A DNA stretch of 64,000 nucleotides, from the NCBI GenBank assembly GCA_041821185.1, contig JBGUBD010000008.1, positions 122,477-186,476 of the forward strand, read 5' to 3'. The first letter of the stretch is position 1; every line of letters begins with the position of its first letter. Position numbers and translations under genes: made by a program. Positions 54,412-63,454 of this stretch are shown here, in pieces. The notes under the pieces were generated by a model. The model worked only from the letters and a program-made list of their open reading frames with translations, searched no databases and had not been told where the DNA came from. This stretch comes from Phycisphaerales bacterium AB-hyl4 (GTDB lineage Bacteria; Planctomycetota; Phycisphaerae; Phycisphaerales; Phycisphaeraceae).

Positions 54412-56133
54412 ATGCCGGGTAAGGACATCGATTTTGACAAGTGGGGAATCGGCGAAACGATCGAGCGCAACTATCTCCGGGTCCCCGTCAATCAGCGGTC
54501 CTACGCCTGGCACCGAGAGAACGTGGATGATCTTTACGCCGATCTCCGCAACGCCATGAACCATGGCGACCCTGAATACTTTCTTGGCACGATGGTTTTT
54601 ATTCGTTGCGACGACGGCACCTTGGAAGTTGCCGATGGACAACAACGCCTTGCCACCACGATCATCCTGTACGCCGCCTTGCGAGACTACCTCGCCGACG
54701 ATCCATCACAGCGCCGACTTTACGAATCCATTTCCCAGCAATTTCTTTCCGCCTACGACATGCATTCGGATAGTGATCGGGCAAAGCTCAAGTTGAACAC
54801 CAGCGACGATGACTACTTTTACCGCCGCGTCATATTGCCGCCAGATCACACCGATCGCATGGAAAAATGCGAATCACGTAAACCTTCCCATCTCCGGATC
54901 GAAGAAGCGGCGAAGTTTGCCGCAAGATGGGTTAGTCAGAAAATCACTGATGAGACGAAACCGGACCGCCAAATTGAGAATATTCGTTCGTGGATCACTT
55001 ACCTAACCAAGTCCGCCCAAGTGATCGTGGTAATCGTTCCAGATGCAGCAAAGGCGTTTTCCATTTTCGAAACGTTGAACGATCGTGGTCTGAAACTGTC
55101 TCAGTTGGATTTGCTTAAGAACTACCTCTACGCCACCGCTGCTCAAAAAGACCGTCTCGACGACATTCGTTCTCGGTGGGACGAAATGGTTGGTACACTT
55201 GAAGCGAACGGCTTGGAAGAACGTTCGCTCGACTATGTCCGTCAACTATGGATATCGTTCCACGGACATGTCAAGGCTGATGACATTTTCTCACGCATCC
55301 GAAATTGGGCGAAGACACCCGGCAAGGTTGTTGAGTTCGGCGACATGGTAAGTCAAAACTCTGCTCCGTATGCCGCCATCATCAATCCGTCTCATCCATT
55401 GTGGTCGAAGAATCAGCACACCCATGCGACACGCGACTGCATTCGTATTCTTGGGGAAAGTTTGCGGGTCGATCGCATTCGCCCGCTTTTGCTATCCACG
55501 TTGATGACATTTGACCGTAAAGCCACCGAACAGACTTTCCGCTTGTGCGTTGCGTGGACGGTGCGATTCCTAATTGTCGGCGGGATTGGAAGTGGCACCA
55601 TTGAGCAGTTCTATGCGAATGCCGCCCAAGAGATTCGCAGTAAGAAGATAACAACACCGAAACAGCTAGCTGACCAGATGAAGCGGCATGTGCCAGCAGA
55701 TCGAGAATTTGAAGATCAGTTTGCCCGCGTAACCGTCTCTCGAAACTACACCGCACGTTATTACCTGTGGGCGCTGGAACTTGCCACCCGGGGCGACAAA
55801 GACCCAATGCTCGTCAACGCGGACGATCCCGATCGATTCGACCTCGAACACGTTATGCCCCAAAAGCCGTCCGGACAATGGTCGATCTCAGAAGAAGATC
55901 ACTCCCAGTTGGTCAAGCGAATCGGCAATCTCACAATCCTCGAAAAAAAGATAAACTCAGATTTGAAAAGTGACGACTTCGACGTAAAACAGCCTGCCTA
56001 CGCGAAATCATCGATCCATCTCACCCGAGGCCTGTCCGATATGACCGGTTGGAGCAAGCACGAAATTACTGCGAGGCAGACCAAACTCGCGGCATTGGCG
56101 CCGAAGATATGGACGCTGAATGTACGCGCATGA
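54412..56133 (+). CDS. GmrSD-like DUF262/DUF1524 protein
   Basis: This 573-residue protein has an N-terminal DUF262 (ParB-like nuclease/NTPase fold) with YLRVPVNQRSYAW near residues 21-33 and DGQQR at 75-79, the motif needed for nucleotide hydrolysis in GmrSD. NDRG-containing FSIFETLNDRGLKLSQLDLLK follows. The C-terminal DUF1524 HNH-like nuclease has DLEHVMPQKPSGQW and RIGNLTILEKKINSDL. GmrSD (Type IV) cuts glucosylated phage DNA, so defence against modified phage DNA is plausible. The start at 54412 is chosen because an SD-like GGAG lies upstream and the conserved start follows. The target is unknown. Confidence 0.88.
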   Translation: MPGKDIDFDKWGIGETIERNYLRVPVNQRSYAWHRENVDDLYADLRNAMNHGDPEYFLGTMVFIRCDDGTLEVADGQQRLATTIILYAALRDYLADDPSQRRLYESISQQFLSAYDMHSDSDRAKLKLNTSDDDYFYRRVILPPDHTDRMEKCESRKPSHLRIEEAAKFAARWVSQKITDETKPDRQIENIRSWITYLTKSAQVIVVIVPDAAKAFSIFETLNDRGLKLSQLDLLKNYLYATAAQKDRLDDIRSRWDEMVGTLEANGLEERSLDYVRQLWISFHGHVKADDIFSRIRNWAKTPGKVVEFGDMVSQNSAPYAAIINPSHPLWSKNQHTHATRDCIRILGESLRVDRIRPLLLSTLMTFDRKATEQTFRLCVAWTVRFLIVGGIGSGTIEQFYANAAQEIRSKKITTPKQLADQMKRHVPADREFEDQFARVTVSRNYTARYYLWALELATRGDKDPMLVNADDPDRFDLEHVMPQKPSGQWSISEEDHSQLVKRIGNLTILEKKINSDLKSDDFDVKQPAYAKSSIHLTRGLSDMTGWSKHEITARQTKLAALAPKIWTLNVRA

Positions 56134-56343
56134 AGCAAGCCCGACCTGGATGCGGGGGTCGCGTCGCCCTCGTGGCGTGGCGGATCAGTCTTCATCTGGT
56201 TTGATCTCACCAATCGTATTGCCATTGCCAAACTTAATCTCAGCAGGTTTGAGAACAGCGCGAACACTAGCCTCTAGTGAAATTTGTGTCGGAACGAGAG
56301 GCCATGCGACGGTAGCCCCTTGACGCTGTCCGCTACGGATCAC
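56134..56343. other. Spacer between DUF262 gene and small ORFs
   Basis: No gene is seen in this 210-bp stretch. It contains an internal GCCATGCGACGG-type GC-rich patch and AT-rich sequence near 56210-56260. Confidence 0.4.
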
Positions 56344-56523
56344 TTAGGTGATCCAAGCGGCGATCCGTTCGTCCATTTCGCGATCGAGTTCCCGCATCAG
56401 CGCCTCGTCCTCAGGGCTCAGGAACTGGCATCCCGAACCTGGGTCGCGCGCCGCTTCGTCACGATCATTTCCCGATCGTTGTCCGTCATCATTCCTGTCC
56501 GGGTTGTTTGATAAGTCGCTCAT
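56344..56523 (-). CDS. Candidate 59-residue protein
   Basis: A frame from ATG at 56523 to TAA at 56344 encodes 59 residues. The first half is Asp/Asn/Arg-rich and polar, the second half (FLSPEDEALMRELDREMDER, ending IAAWIT) is a charged helix. No ribosome binding site is seen, so it is not certain. It is too short to be found by usual length cut-offs. Confidence 0.4.
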   Translation of the reverse strand: MSDLSNNPDRNDDGQRSGNDRDEAARDPGSGCQFLSPEDEALMRELDREMDERIAAWIT

Positions 56524-56791
56524 ATATCAAACATCGACGCGTATTCCACAAGATGGCAGCAGTTCACGAATTTTCTGACGCCACTTCAATCGCCTTTTTC
56601 ACTTTTCGCTTTCTCGGCCCAGTTAATTCCCGGCTTGACGGACATGACGTGTGGTGACGGGGTAGCTTGACGGTTATGACGATCGGTGAAGGTTCGACTG
56701 ATCTGGTCGAAGCGGGTCGATCTTGGGTGCGATGTTCCTTATGGGGGCGTGCGGGCGCCTCCGTTCGATTAGTCAATACTGGAGACATCAC
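56524..56791. other. Spacer before the small acidic gene
   Basis: No gene is seen. A direct motif TTGACGG with TTATGACGATC occurs near 56660-56690, a weak promoter candidate for the plus-strand genes. Confidence 0.4.
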
Positions 56792-56986
56792 ATGCAAAAT
56801 GGCCTCAAGCACCAGGATTCGGATGGCCATCTCGATCGTAATCAACGCCGAACCACCATCTGGTATGAATGGGAACACGATTGGGATGGGCGCGAGGAAG
56901 AGGTGCCCGAGCAATTCATCCAAGAAGTCATCGAGCAGATAACCGGCGACATGGTGGATATGCGAGACGTGCCCGCCCATTCATAG
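56792..56986 (+). CDS. Small acidic protein, unknown
   Basis: The 64-residue protein starts at ATG 56792 with GGAGA upstream. It is acidic and tryptophan-rich in the centre (TTIWYEWEHDWDGREEEVPE), then IQEVIEQITGDMVDMRD. It lies 54 bp upstream of the primase-like gene on the same strand and could belong to its operon. No family is recognised. Confidence 0.6.
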   Translation: MQNGLKHQDSDGHLDRNQRRTTIWYEWEHDWDGREEEVPEQFIQEVIEQITGDMVDMRDVPAHS

Positions 56987-57040
56987 AGTCGTGAACTGCT
57001 GTGACAATTTTAGAAGGGGGTCAGTCTATAGAGAGAATCT

Positions 57041-58867
57041 ATGGCATATCTCGAAGTCAATCCGACAGCACAGAAATCAAAGTCCAAATGCCAGTCGCAG
57101 AAGTACGACGTGTTCGCAGAAGCGGCGTGGCATGTCCTGTCTCCGTACATTGATCTGCGAGACTGTAATCGCCTCGTTCCGCGCAAGAACGAGGACGGTA
57201 CAATCCGCTACGACACAGACGGCCGGGCAGAGACTGCGTGCGTCCCGCTGAACACCATTAGGCATTGGAGGTATGCAGCAGATGGTCGAGCCTGTACGTA
57301 CGGCGAGGACGGCCGCATTGTGCCCGTCGCGGAGGTGGGACATGATCCAGATGCATTGGTCGGACGTTGCCGCTTCACGTTTGTGGGGCGTTCACATTTC
57401 CACGAGCATCTGCATCAAGTCAACGACCCATTTGGTGTTCCAAAGGTTTTATATTATCGGTCAGCGTTCAATGCCCAGTTTCGACTTGGACGAGGTAAAT
57501 CTACAAAGAACCTGGCTCTCGCTCCAGTGCCATATGCAAAACTGCTCGACGTGCAGACAGGAGTCGTGCGTTCGTCACGATTACGATCTCTTCTGATCAC
57601 CATCGATTTTGACTTCAAGCCGATTCGATATCCAAACGCCGTCAACGACGCCGCAGCGACGTGCCAGTGGTTCGTGGGCCGCTTCTTTCCAGGCGCTTAC
57701 CATGAGCCATCCACGGGAGGGAATGGCCGTCATCTGTACCTGAAGGTTGCATATGAACCGCGCCCGAATCCGTGGATGGCCCTGGCAGACATGGTGGACG
57801 GCATCGGTCGCTGGCTGCAGTGGGCTGATGTGCAACGGCAGGACCAAGGATTTGTCACCAATGTTGATCCATTGGTCTGCGGTGCACCTTCGCTCATTCA
57901 TTACGCTCCGGATGGCTCGATCGAGAAGATCGTTCGACCACAGTGTGTAAAGATGCCATCGTTTGGATGGGGACGTCCCATGGATGAACGCCTGAATGCT
58001 GTAAAGGCCTTCCATGAGGCACCTGTCTTCCTGCTGACCGCCTTTGATTGCCATTCCCTCTCTACTACTACACCCTGCTCTCTCTCTCCCCCTAATAGGT
58101 GTGCTAACCCCCCTGTCGGGGCTGCATATGAAGAAGAAGGAGGCGCCGAGGACAGGGCTGCGAGCAATGCACAACTGATTGAGAAGTACCGTGAGCACGG
58201 CCTCTGTGAGTGGCACGAGGTCAATCGACGTCCTCGAAAACGTGCGAGAACACCAGTGGAGGAACTGGAAGGGCTTCGTGAGATGCAAGACGCGAAGGAA
58301 CGTACCAGACGGTTCTACGCACTGATGTGTCGGCAGCATGACCGGGTTCTTGCCCCTAACGAGGTGAACGACCTATACGTTGAGCACGCACTGAACCGCA
58401 CCGCTGACCATGAGCGTCGTCTTGACCTATTTCGTGGACAGGAAGAGTGGTTTCAGGAGCACTTCCGTCCTGCGCTGAACGCTATGCCTTCCATGGAAGG
58501 CTTCAGTAAGGTCGAGGAGGCGTATTCGAATGCCATCGAATCACTACTGCCCGCCAACCTTGGTTATACGAAATCAAAGGGCAGAGGCAAAAAGACATTC
58601 AAACGAATTGCTGCGAGGGAAGTGGCCGCGATTTTTTATGCCATCGAGGTACTCAGCCGTAGGAGAGGCGGTGGATTTCTCGGTTACCGAGAGGCCGTAA
58701 CGCTGTACAAGGAGATGATCGGGAAGAGTGCCGATCAGAATCGAATTGGCGTGATTCTACGTACCCTTCAGGAGATCAGGCTCATCGACATCGTCGCCCC
58801 AGGTGACTGGCAGACGGCGAAGGCGACAGTGTATCGGCCTTGCAGGAGCTTAAATACATCTCAATAA
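57041..58867 (+). CDS. Primase-polymerase-like replication protein
   Basis: The 608-residue protein has an archaeo-eukaryotic primase (AEP) core pattern: motif I LITIDFDFK (D189, D191), motif II STGGNGRHLYLKV (Ser224, His231) and motif III NVDPLVCGAPSLIHY (D276). The N-terminal region (about 1-180) has a small zinc-poor domain of unknown type. The C-terminal 120 residues carry a winged-helix-like pattern (AAREVAAIFYAIEVLS, IGVILRTLQEIRLID), as in replication initiator proteins. No helicase domain is attached. It may prime or initiate replication of the element. There is no recognisable named family from sequence alone. Confidence 0.72.
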   Translation: MAYLEVNPTAQKSKSKCQSQKYDVFAEAAWHVLSPYIDLRDCNRLVPRKNEDGTIRYDTDGRAETACVPLNTIRHWRYAADGRACTYGEDGRIVPVAEVGHDPDALVGRCRFTFVGRSHFHEHLHQVNDPFGVPKVLYYRSAFNAQFRLGRGKSTKNLALAPVPYAKLLDVQTGVVRSSRLRSLLITIDFDFKPIRYPNAVNDAAATCQWFVGRFFPGAYHEPSTGGNGRHLYLKVAYEPRPNPWMALADMVDGIGRWLQWADVQRQDQGFVTNVDPLVCGAPSLIHYAPDGSIEKIVRPQCVKMPSFGWGRPMDERLNAVKAFHEAPVFLLTAFDCHSLSTTTPCSLSPPNRCANPPVGAAYEEEGGAEDRAASNAQLIEKYREHGLCEWHEVNRRPRKRARTPVEELEGLREMQDAKERTRRFYALMCRQHDRVLAPNEVNDLYVEHALNRTADHERRLDLFRGQEEWFQEHFRPALNAMPSMEGFSKVEEAYSNAIESLLPANLGYTKSKGRGKKTFKRIAAREVAAIFYAIEVLSRRRGGGFLGYREAVTLYKEMIGKSADQNRIGVILRTLQEIRLIDIVAPGDWQTAKATVYRPCRSLNTSQ

Positions 58868-59349
58868 TGCATCGCGCAGTCCATAAACGCGGTCATTTTG
58901 CAACAGGATGTGCCATCCCTCTCCGCCCTTGGCTGATGTATCGCGTGCTGTACATGATGTCATTGTGCATCGTGGTCGCTAAAGCGGGGCACACACAAAA
59001 GCGAAAATTCTGTGAGATTAAACTCTTCGTCTTGCGCGCGTTCATCGATTCAATCGTATTCGATGGGTCTACTTTTAGTATTCTGCGCTAAGATTTTGGA
59101 CGACGTGCATTGGCGTCGTTCCCTCTTGTGCCGGTGGATTCGTTTTGGCCACGACTCAGAAATTGACGCTTTTGACGGTTGGGAAGTCTGGCTGCGCTGA
59201 TCACGAAACCCCATAAGGTCGCACAACACGCCCTGAAATACCTGCTTCTTCAACCGAACGTGTCGGTCCAAGGTCCAAATCCGAAATGATCGTCGATCAT
59301 CTACAGGCCTGCACCAGTTATATGGAGGCATTCGCTGGTTGCTTGCCCT
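58868..59349. other. Non-coding stretch behind the primase-like gene
   Basis: No convincing gene is seen in these 482 bp. It contains several AT-rich patches (58880, 59000-59020, 59080-59110). It may contain an origin of the element; I saw no clear iterons. Confidence 0.4.
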
Positions 59350-59769
59350 TCAAGTGGCCAGCCGACCACGGACAAGCTCATAAACGTATCTATTCGGCAC
59401 GTATTGCTGCCAGTAGGGGCGTGGGTCCAACTTGAGATGCTCGGCAATGGCGGCGGCAATTGCCGGGCTCCGGCTGGCGCCCTGCTCGCAATGGATGACA
59501 TACACATCGACCTGGCCCTGGTGCTCTCGAACGAAACGAGCCAACTGCTCGGCATCGGCTCCACCCGTAGGGATGATGTTGGGCGGTATGCGGAAACCTG
59601 GGAATGGCTCCGCATCATGAAATCGCAGGCGGAGCACGGCACCACAACCGCTTGCCCGTGGGATACGTGCGGCGGGCCGTTCAGGGTCCGTCACCGAGAT
59701 CACAGCGTACGTGCCGCGAACAACAATGCCACGTTCGATGGTCTGTCGGTCCGTCACGATGATTGTCAT
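59350..59769 (-). CDS. Dual-specificity phosphatase-like protein
   Basis: The 139-residue protein has the CX5R phosphatase signature HCEQGASRS (C94 to R100-S101) with the preceding acidic loop around 49-56 (RFHDAEPF). The fold is that of small cysteine-based phosphatases. Its start at 59769 is chosen because the preceding frame is not credible and AGGATA lies upstream. A poly-G run (G8) lies about 105 bp upstream. It is the last gene of the minus-strand group of the island. Role unknown. Confidence 0.78.
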   Translation of the reverse strand: MTIIVTDRQTIERGIVVRGTYAVISVTDPERPAARIPRASGCGAVLRLRFHDAEPFPGFRIPPNIIPTGGADAEQLARFVREHQGQVDVYVIHCEQGASRSPAIAAAIAEHLKLDPRPYWQQYVPNRYVYELVRGRLAT

Positions 59770-59975
59770 GTGTATCCTATGTACTAATACATTGGGCTCG
59801 TACGTAGGCGTGACTGGCCTTGCCTCGGCGCCGGGATACCCACGCGTCCAGGAGTCCCACCAAATAATGATGGGGGGGGTAGGGCGGGCTATCAGGCACA
59901 AGGTCCAACGGAACCCACCGATCCTAATTCGAATCGTGCTGTCTAACCGACCCTGATTCCGGTTGGGGCCGATCG

Positions 59976-60920
59976 TCACAGCGTCAGATAATCGGAGGAA
60001 GATTCGCTCGGCCGGGCGTGCAAATAGCGACCCGTCGTCGCGACGCTCGCATGCCCCAGTGTCCTTTGGACCAGATGGATGGGTGCCGATCGATCGAGCG
60101 AGTGGCTGGCATGGGCATGGCGGAGCCAGTGCGGCGAAACAGGTTTGTTGATACACGCACGATTGGCTGCACGGCGGACGATACGAAGAATCTGCGATCG
60201 GGACAGTTGCCCACTATTGCGACTGGTAAACACCGGAGCGTTCAAGTCTGCATCGTTGTCGAGACCTTGCAGTGCTTGCCACACCTGACCAGGCAATCGA
60301 ATTGACCTCACCTTCCCCCCCTTACCGAGCACGCTGATCTGGCCCCCTCCGTCACGTTGATGACAATCTCGCCACGTCAGCGAGGCTGATTCCGAAACTC
60401 GCACGCCAGCGGCATAAAGGAGCAGAAGCAAGGCTCGATTCCGAGGATGGGCTTCAAGTGCGATCATTCGTTGCACTTGGGCCTCATCAATGATCCGTTC
60501 ACTCAAGCGGTTGCGTACTGGCGGGAGATTGAGTGGCCGTGCCACGTCAAAAGGCAAGTACCCTAGCCGGTGACTAAAGGCGATCAACGACTTTGTAATG
60601 GCAAGAATTCGATGACGTGTCGTATCGGCCAACCCTTTCTGAACGAGGTGGTCAGCGAAAGCTTGAAGATCACCAAGGGTAATCCTGTGCAACGACTTGC
60701 CGATATAACGAAGCATCCGCTCAGCTTCGGCGCGATACACGGCTTGCGTCCCCTCGGCCCGTCCGTGGAGCCAGAGGCTGAGCAGTTGTTCGTCAGTATC
60801 CGCCTGAGGTGGGACAACCGCATGCTCGTCCTGACCATGGGGCACCTGGTCGCTCGCCTCGTTCGGCGAGTGCAACAAAACGCTTCTTTTGTTGCATTCT
60901 TTCGGACGCGCATCAGTCAT
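59976..60920 (-). CDS. Tyrosine recombinase (integrase of the element)
   Basis: The 314-residue protein has the catalytic set of phage-type integrases: R174 in AAGVRVSE, K203 in GKGGKVRSI, H264 and R267 in HWLRHAHASH, H290 in LGHASVATT and the nucleophile Y299 in GRYLH. A SAM-like N-terminal core-binding domain precedes (GTQAVYRAEAERMLRYIGKS). The start at 60920 has AAAGGTG upstream. It is the best candidate for the integrase acting at the tmRNA-like site. The preceding open frame is not credible. Confidence 0.92.
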   Translation of the reverse strand: MTDARPKECNKRSVLLHSPNEASDQVPHGQDEHAVVPPQADTDEQLLSLWLHGRAEGTQAVYRAEAERMLRYIGKSLHRITLGDLQAFADHLVQKGLADTTRHRILAITKSLIAFSHRLGYLPFDVARPLNLPPVRNRLSERIIDEAQVQRMIALEAHPRNRALLLLLYAAGVRVSESASLTWRDCHQRDGGGQISVLGKGGKVRSIRLPGQVWQALQGLDNDADLNAPVFTSRNSGQLSRSQILRIVRRAANRACINKPVSPHWLRHAHASHSLDRSAPIHLVQRTLGHASVATTGRYLHARPSESSSDYLTL

Positions 60921-61021
60921 AGTGGTGACACCTTTCGGGCAGGAACCGGGCGAACATCGGAACCCAATCAGACACATTCGTGGCGCCCGGCGAGCACAAA
61001 CCGCCACCTTGCAGACACAGA

Positions 61022-61498
61022 TCAGTCATCATTCTGGCGCCGAAGATGGCGAAAAACGGTCCTGAGGATGACTGGCTCGTCCACCGATGCAGTACCGCCG
61101 GGAAAGCAAGTGTGTACTGCCTCCTCAGCCTGGGCAGAGGTCACAGCAATCAGCCCGAGTCCCTGAAGCTGCTGCACCAAGCCATCAAAGGTCTTGTTGG
61201 TCTGGGCTTTCCGGCTTGGGTTCTTTGCCGGAGCAATGTCCTGACTACGCTGCTCGTAAAACACCACGTACTCGCCGTTCACGCCCATCTGCTCGTGTCG
61301 CACCACGAGGTTGGTCTGCTGCATGTCCCGCGTGTACAGCGGACGGCGGCCAGTGACCGTGTAGACCGGCGGCAAGAACACGCCCTTGCCGACCAACTCA
61401 TAAAATCGAGCACGGGACAACTGAACCATCCGTGCCATTTCACTGACGGAGACAACGGATTTCAGTCGGCTCGACAAGGCGGTTTGGATACTACTCAT
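61022..61498 (-). CDS. HTH DNA-binding protein of the island, excisionase-like
   Basis: The 158-residue protein has an N-terminal helix-turn-helix of the MerR/excisionase kind (VVSVSEMARMVQLSRARFYELVGKGVFLPP) followed by RRPLYTRDMQQTNLVVRHEQMG. GGAGC lies eight bases before ATG 61498. The C-terminal half is helical. A role in excision control or replication control is plausible from its position between the RuvB-like ATPase gene and the integrase gene. Confidence 0.75.
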   Translation of the reverse strand: MSSIQTALSSRLKSVVSVSEMARMVQLSRARFYELVGKGVFLPPVYTVTGRRPLYTRDMQQTNLVVRHEQMGVNGEYVVFYEQRSQDIAPAKNPSRKAQTNKTFDGLVQQLQGLGLIAVTSAQAEEAVHTCFPGGTASVDEPVILRTVFRHLRRQNDD

Positions 61499-61545
61499 GT
61501 TGGTCGCTCCAAGTGATGCAGATCGATAGCCCGAACCGATGTTGT

Positions 61546-62556
61546 TCACGATGCGGCGATGTCACTACGATCATCAGGTTGTTGGAGGTGCTCCCGTCCC
61601 CGTACGGTCAACGTGCGGCCTGCCTCTCCCTTCGCGATCAAATCAAGCCTCAGCAGGTCCGACTCGATGACCTGTTCGATGGTCTGGCGTGGCAGGCCGA
61701 GCCGTGTCGCCAGCACATTGAGGCGGACGGCGGCACCTGAATCAGCGAGCATGCGCAGGTATCTTTGCTCGATCGGATCGAGGCCGAGTCGGTCCACACC
61801 TTCGATCGCCAACGCGTCGCAAAGGTGTTGCATCGTAATGTTGCTGGCATCTTCGGCACGGGCGCTACGTCGTGCCGCATCGAGCAACCGCAACGCCAAC
61901 CGAGGAGTCCCACGACCACGTTGGGCGATCGCCATGGCGGTCTCATCGGTCAACGTCCATCCCATGCGACGGGCGCGATTGGCGACGACCTGCATGAGTT
62001 CATCGACGCCGTAATGTTCAAGGCGGAGTACAAGCTTGAACCGGTCCCGCAACGGCTTCGCGAGATTCCACTCGTCCGTCGTGGCGCTAACGAACGTAAA
62101 CGGCGGCAATGTGATGGACTGCCGTTTGCTTGTACGACCTGACGGGAGAAACAGCCGCCGTTCTTCAAGGCACCGGTACAGTGCGGTTTGAGCCGGGGGG
62201 ATAAGCTCGTGGATTTCATCGACAAACACAACGTCCCCTTCGTCAGCCAAGAGCATCAGACCATGCAGATCGTTCGGAGCGTGAATGTTCTGCGCCAACT
62301 CCTCGTGCAAGGCGCCACCCAGTTCCTTCGCCACAATGGCCGACAACAGGCTCTTGCCCACCCCGGGCGGACCGACCAGGAGAACGTGAGGAAACGCCTG
62401 CACCGTCTCCCCCTGACGGGCAGCAGCGCGATCGTTGTAATGCGCATCAAGCGCAACACGAAGCTGGCGCACTGCCCGTTCCTGCCCGATGACATGGTTC
62501 AAGGTAGGCGGCGCTGCATCGTTGAGATCAAGATTCGAATGATTGCTGTCGGTCAA
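61546..62556 (-). CDS. RuvB-like AAA+ ATPase
   Basis: The 336-residue protein closely resembles RuvB: Walker A GPPGVGKS at 62-69, Walker B VVFVDEIHEL (109-118), sensor 1 ATTDEW, Arg finger PLRDRF, and a C-terminal winged-helix. It is distinct from the housekeeping ruvB expected beside ruvA/ruvC. The frame starts with TTG and overlaps the preceding stop codon (TTGA); GGAGA precedes it, and no in-frame ATG lies close by. It would move DNA branches in replication, recombination or excision of the element. Confidence 0.85.
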   Translation of the reverse strand: MTDSNHSNLDLNDAAPPTLNHVIGQERAVRQLRVALDAHYNDRAAARQGETVQAFPHVLLVGPPGVGKSLLSAIVAKELGGALHEELAQNIHAPNDLHGLMLLADEGDVVFVDEIHELIPPAQTALYRCLEERRLFLPSGRTSKRQSITLPPFTFVSATTDEWNLAKPLRDRFKLVLRLEHYGVDELMQVVANRARRMGWTLTDETAMAIAQRGRGTPRLALRLLDAARRSARAEDASNITMQHLCDALAIEGVDRLGLDPIEQRYLRMLADSGAAVRLNVLATRLGLPRQTIEQVIESDLLRLDLIAKGEAGRTLTVRGREHLQQPDDRSDIAAS

Positions 62557-62876
62557 CTCTCAGTCTCCAGGAGAAGAATGGTGGAGCGTCCATGCTCTTC
62601 CGTTACACAGATCAGTTGGGTGTCTCGACGCGATCGATAGACGCTGATAATCCGCCGGGCATAGCGGGGATCACCTCGGCGGGCCAGAGTTTCTTGATTG
62701 ACGCGGGCCGACTCATCCGGGATGTCGCCCCAGTCCCGCCGTGCATGCCTCATGAAGAAATTCATCGGGCTTTCACCGGTCCGTTGAAGTTCCTGCAGAG
62801 TGCCCGTCGAGACCAGGAGCACGCCCAACTCAAACTGATCATGAATTGGGAGGTAGGCGAGTACATCCTTCCGCAT
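62553..62876 (-). CDS. Small conserved-looking element protein
   Basis: The protein from ATG 62876 is 107 residues, with GGAGG eight bases before. The sequence (HDQFELGVLLVSTGTLQELQ, FFMRHARRDWGDIPDES, YRSRRDTQLICVTEEHGRST) resembles small proteins of plasmids and integrative elements of many bacteria that have no named function. The ATG at 62888 is a second option. It overlaps the TTG of the RuvB-like gene by four bases. No membrane segment. Confidence 0.72.
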   Translation of the reverse strand: MRKDVLAYLPIHDQFELGVLLVSTGTLQELQRTGESPMNFFMRHARRDWGDIPDESARVNQETLARRGDPRYARRIISVYRSRRDTQLICVTEEHGRSTILLLETES

Positions 62877-62922
62877 CTGCGCCTCCATTGGGCATTGGAA
62901 TGAATTATTGGAACCAGTACCG

Positions 62923-63285
62923 TCATTCGATGCCGAGCCACTCACACAGTGCCTGGGGCCGGGGACGCCTCCAGAGGAGACGTTCTTCTCCCTTGTGCAG
63001 ACGAGTCACTTCCCGCACGCACGGCGGCCAGACCATGGCACCAGCAGGATGATTGCTCTCTCGGAGGATGGCCACGCAGACGAGGCTCTGGCGGACGTAT
63101 CCGTAGACCATGGGGCTCAGAGTACCGATGCGCGGTTGCCGAATGCGCACGATCCAGTTTTCCTTTCTCGCCCGTTCCAACTGTTCAGCCAAAGCAGAGG
63201 GCGTCCCTGTGGGGCAGTAGATCGGTCCACCACAGACTGCATAAATGCCCAAGCATGGAGACCGACTCACGGTAGTTTGGGACAT
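62923..63285 (-). CDS. Hypothetical protein, first gene of the minus-strand operon
   Basis: The 120-residue protein starts at ATG 63285 with GGAGA upstream. It contains SALAEQLERARKENWIVRIR and SPMVYGYVRQSLVCVAIL, then a charged end. Its N-terminal part has three Cys residues (PCLGIYAVCGGPIYC). No family is recognised. The next gene follows after 46 bp. Confidence 0.65.
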   Translation of the reverse strand: MSQTTVSRSPCLGIYAVCGGPIYCPTGTPSALAEQLERARKENWIVRIRQPRIGTLSPMVYGYVRQSLVCVAILRESNHPAGAMVWPPCVREVTRLHKGEERLLWRRPRPQALCEWLGIE

Positions 63286-63454
63286 GACGAAGTCTCCAAG
63301 CGCGTAACTGCGAGTGATAGGTACACGCTAAAGACGGTAAAATGGGAACAATCTTCCGGTGGACACAGCATGGTCTAACCGATCCTATTTATTGCGTCGC
63401 GGAAGGCAGCAAAAATGCTTGCTCAACACATGCTGCCCCCCTAATCTTGGTGTC
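63286..63454. other. Divergent promoter region between island operons
   Basis: The 169 bp between the minus-strand operon and the next plus-strand gene must hold both promoters. On the minus strand TTTACC and TATCAC are roughly 17 bp apart, a weak sigma-70-like pair. Confidence 0.35.
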
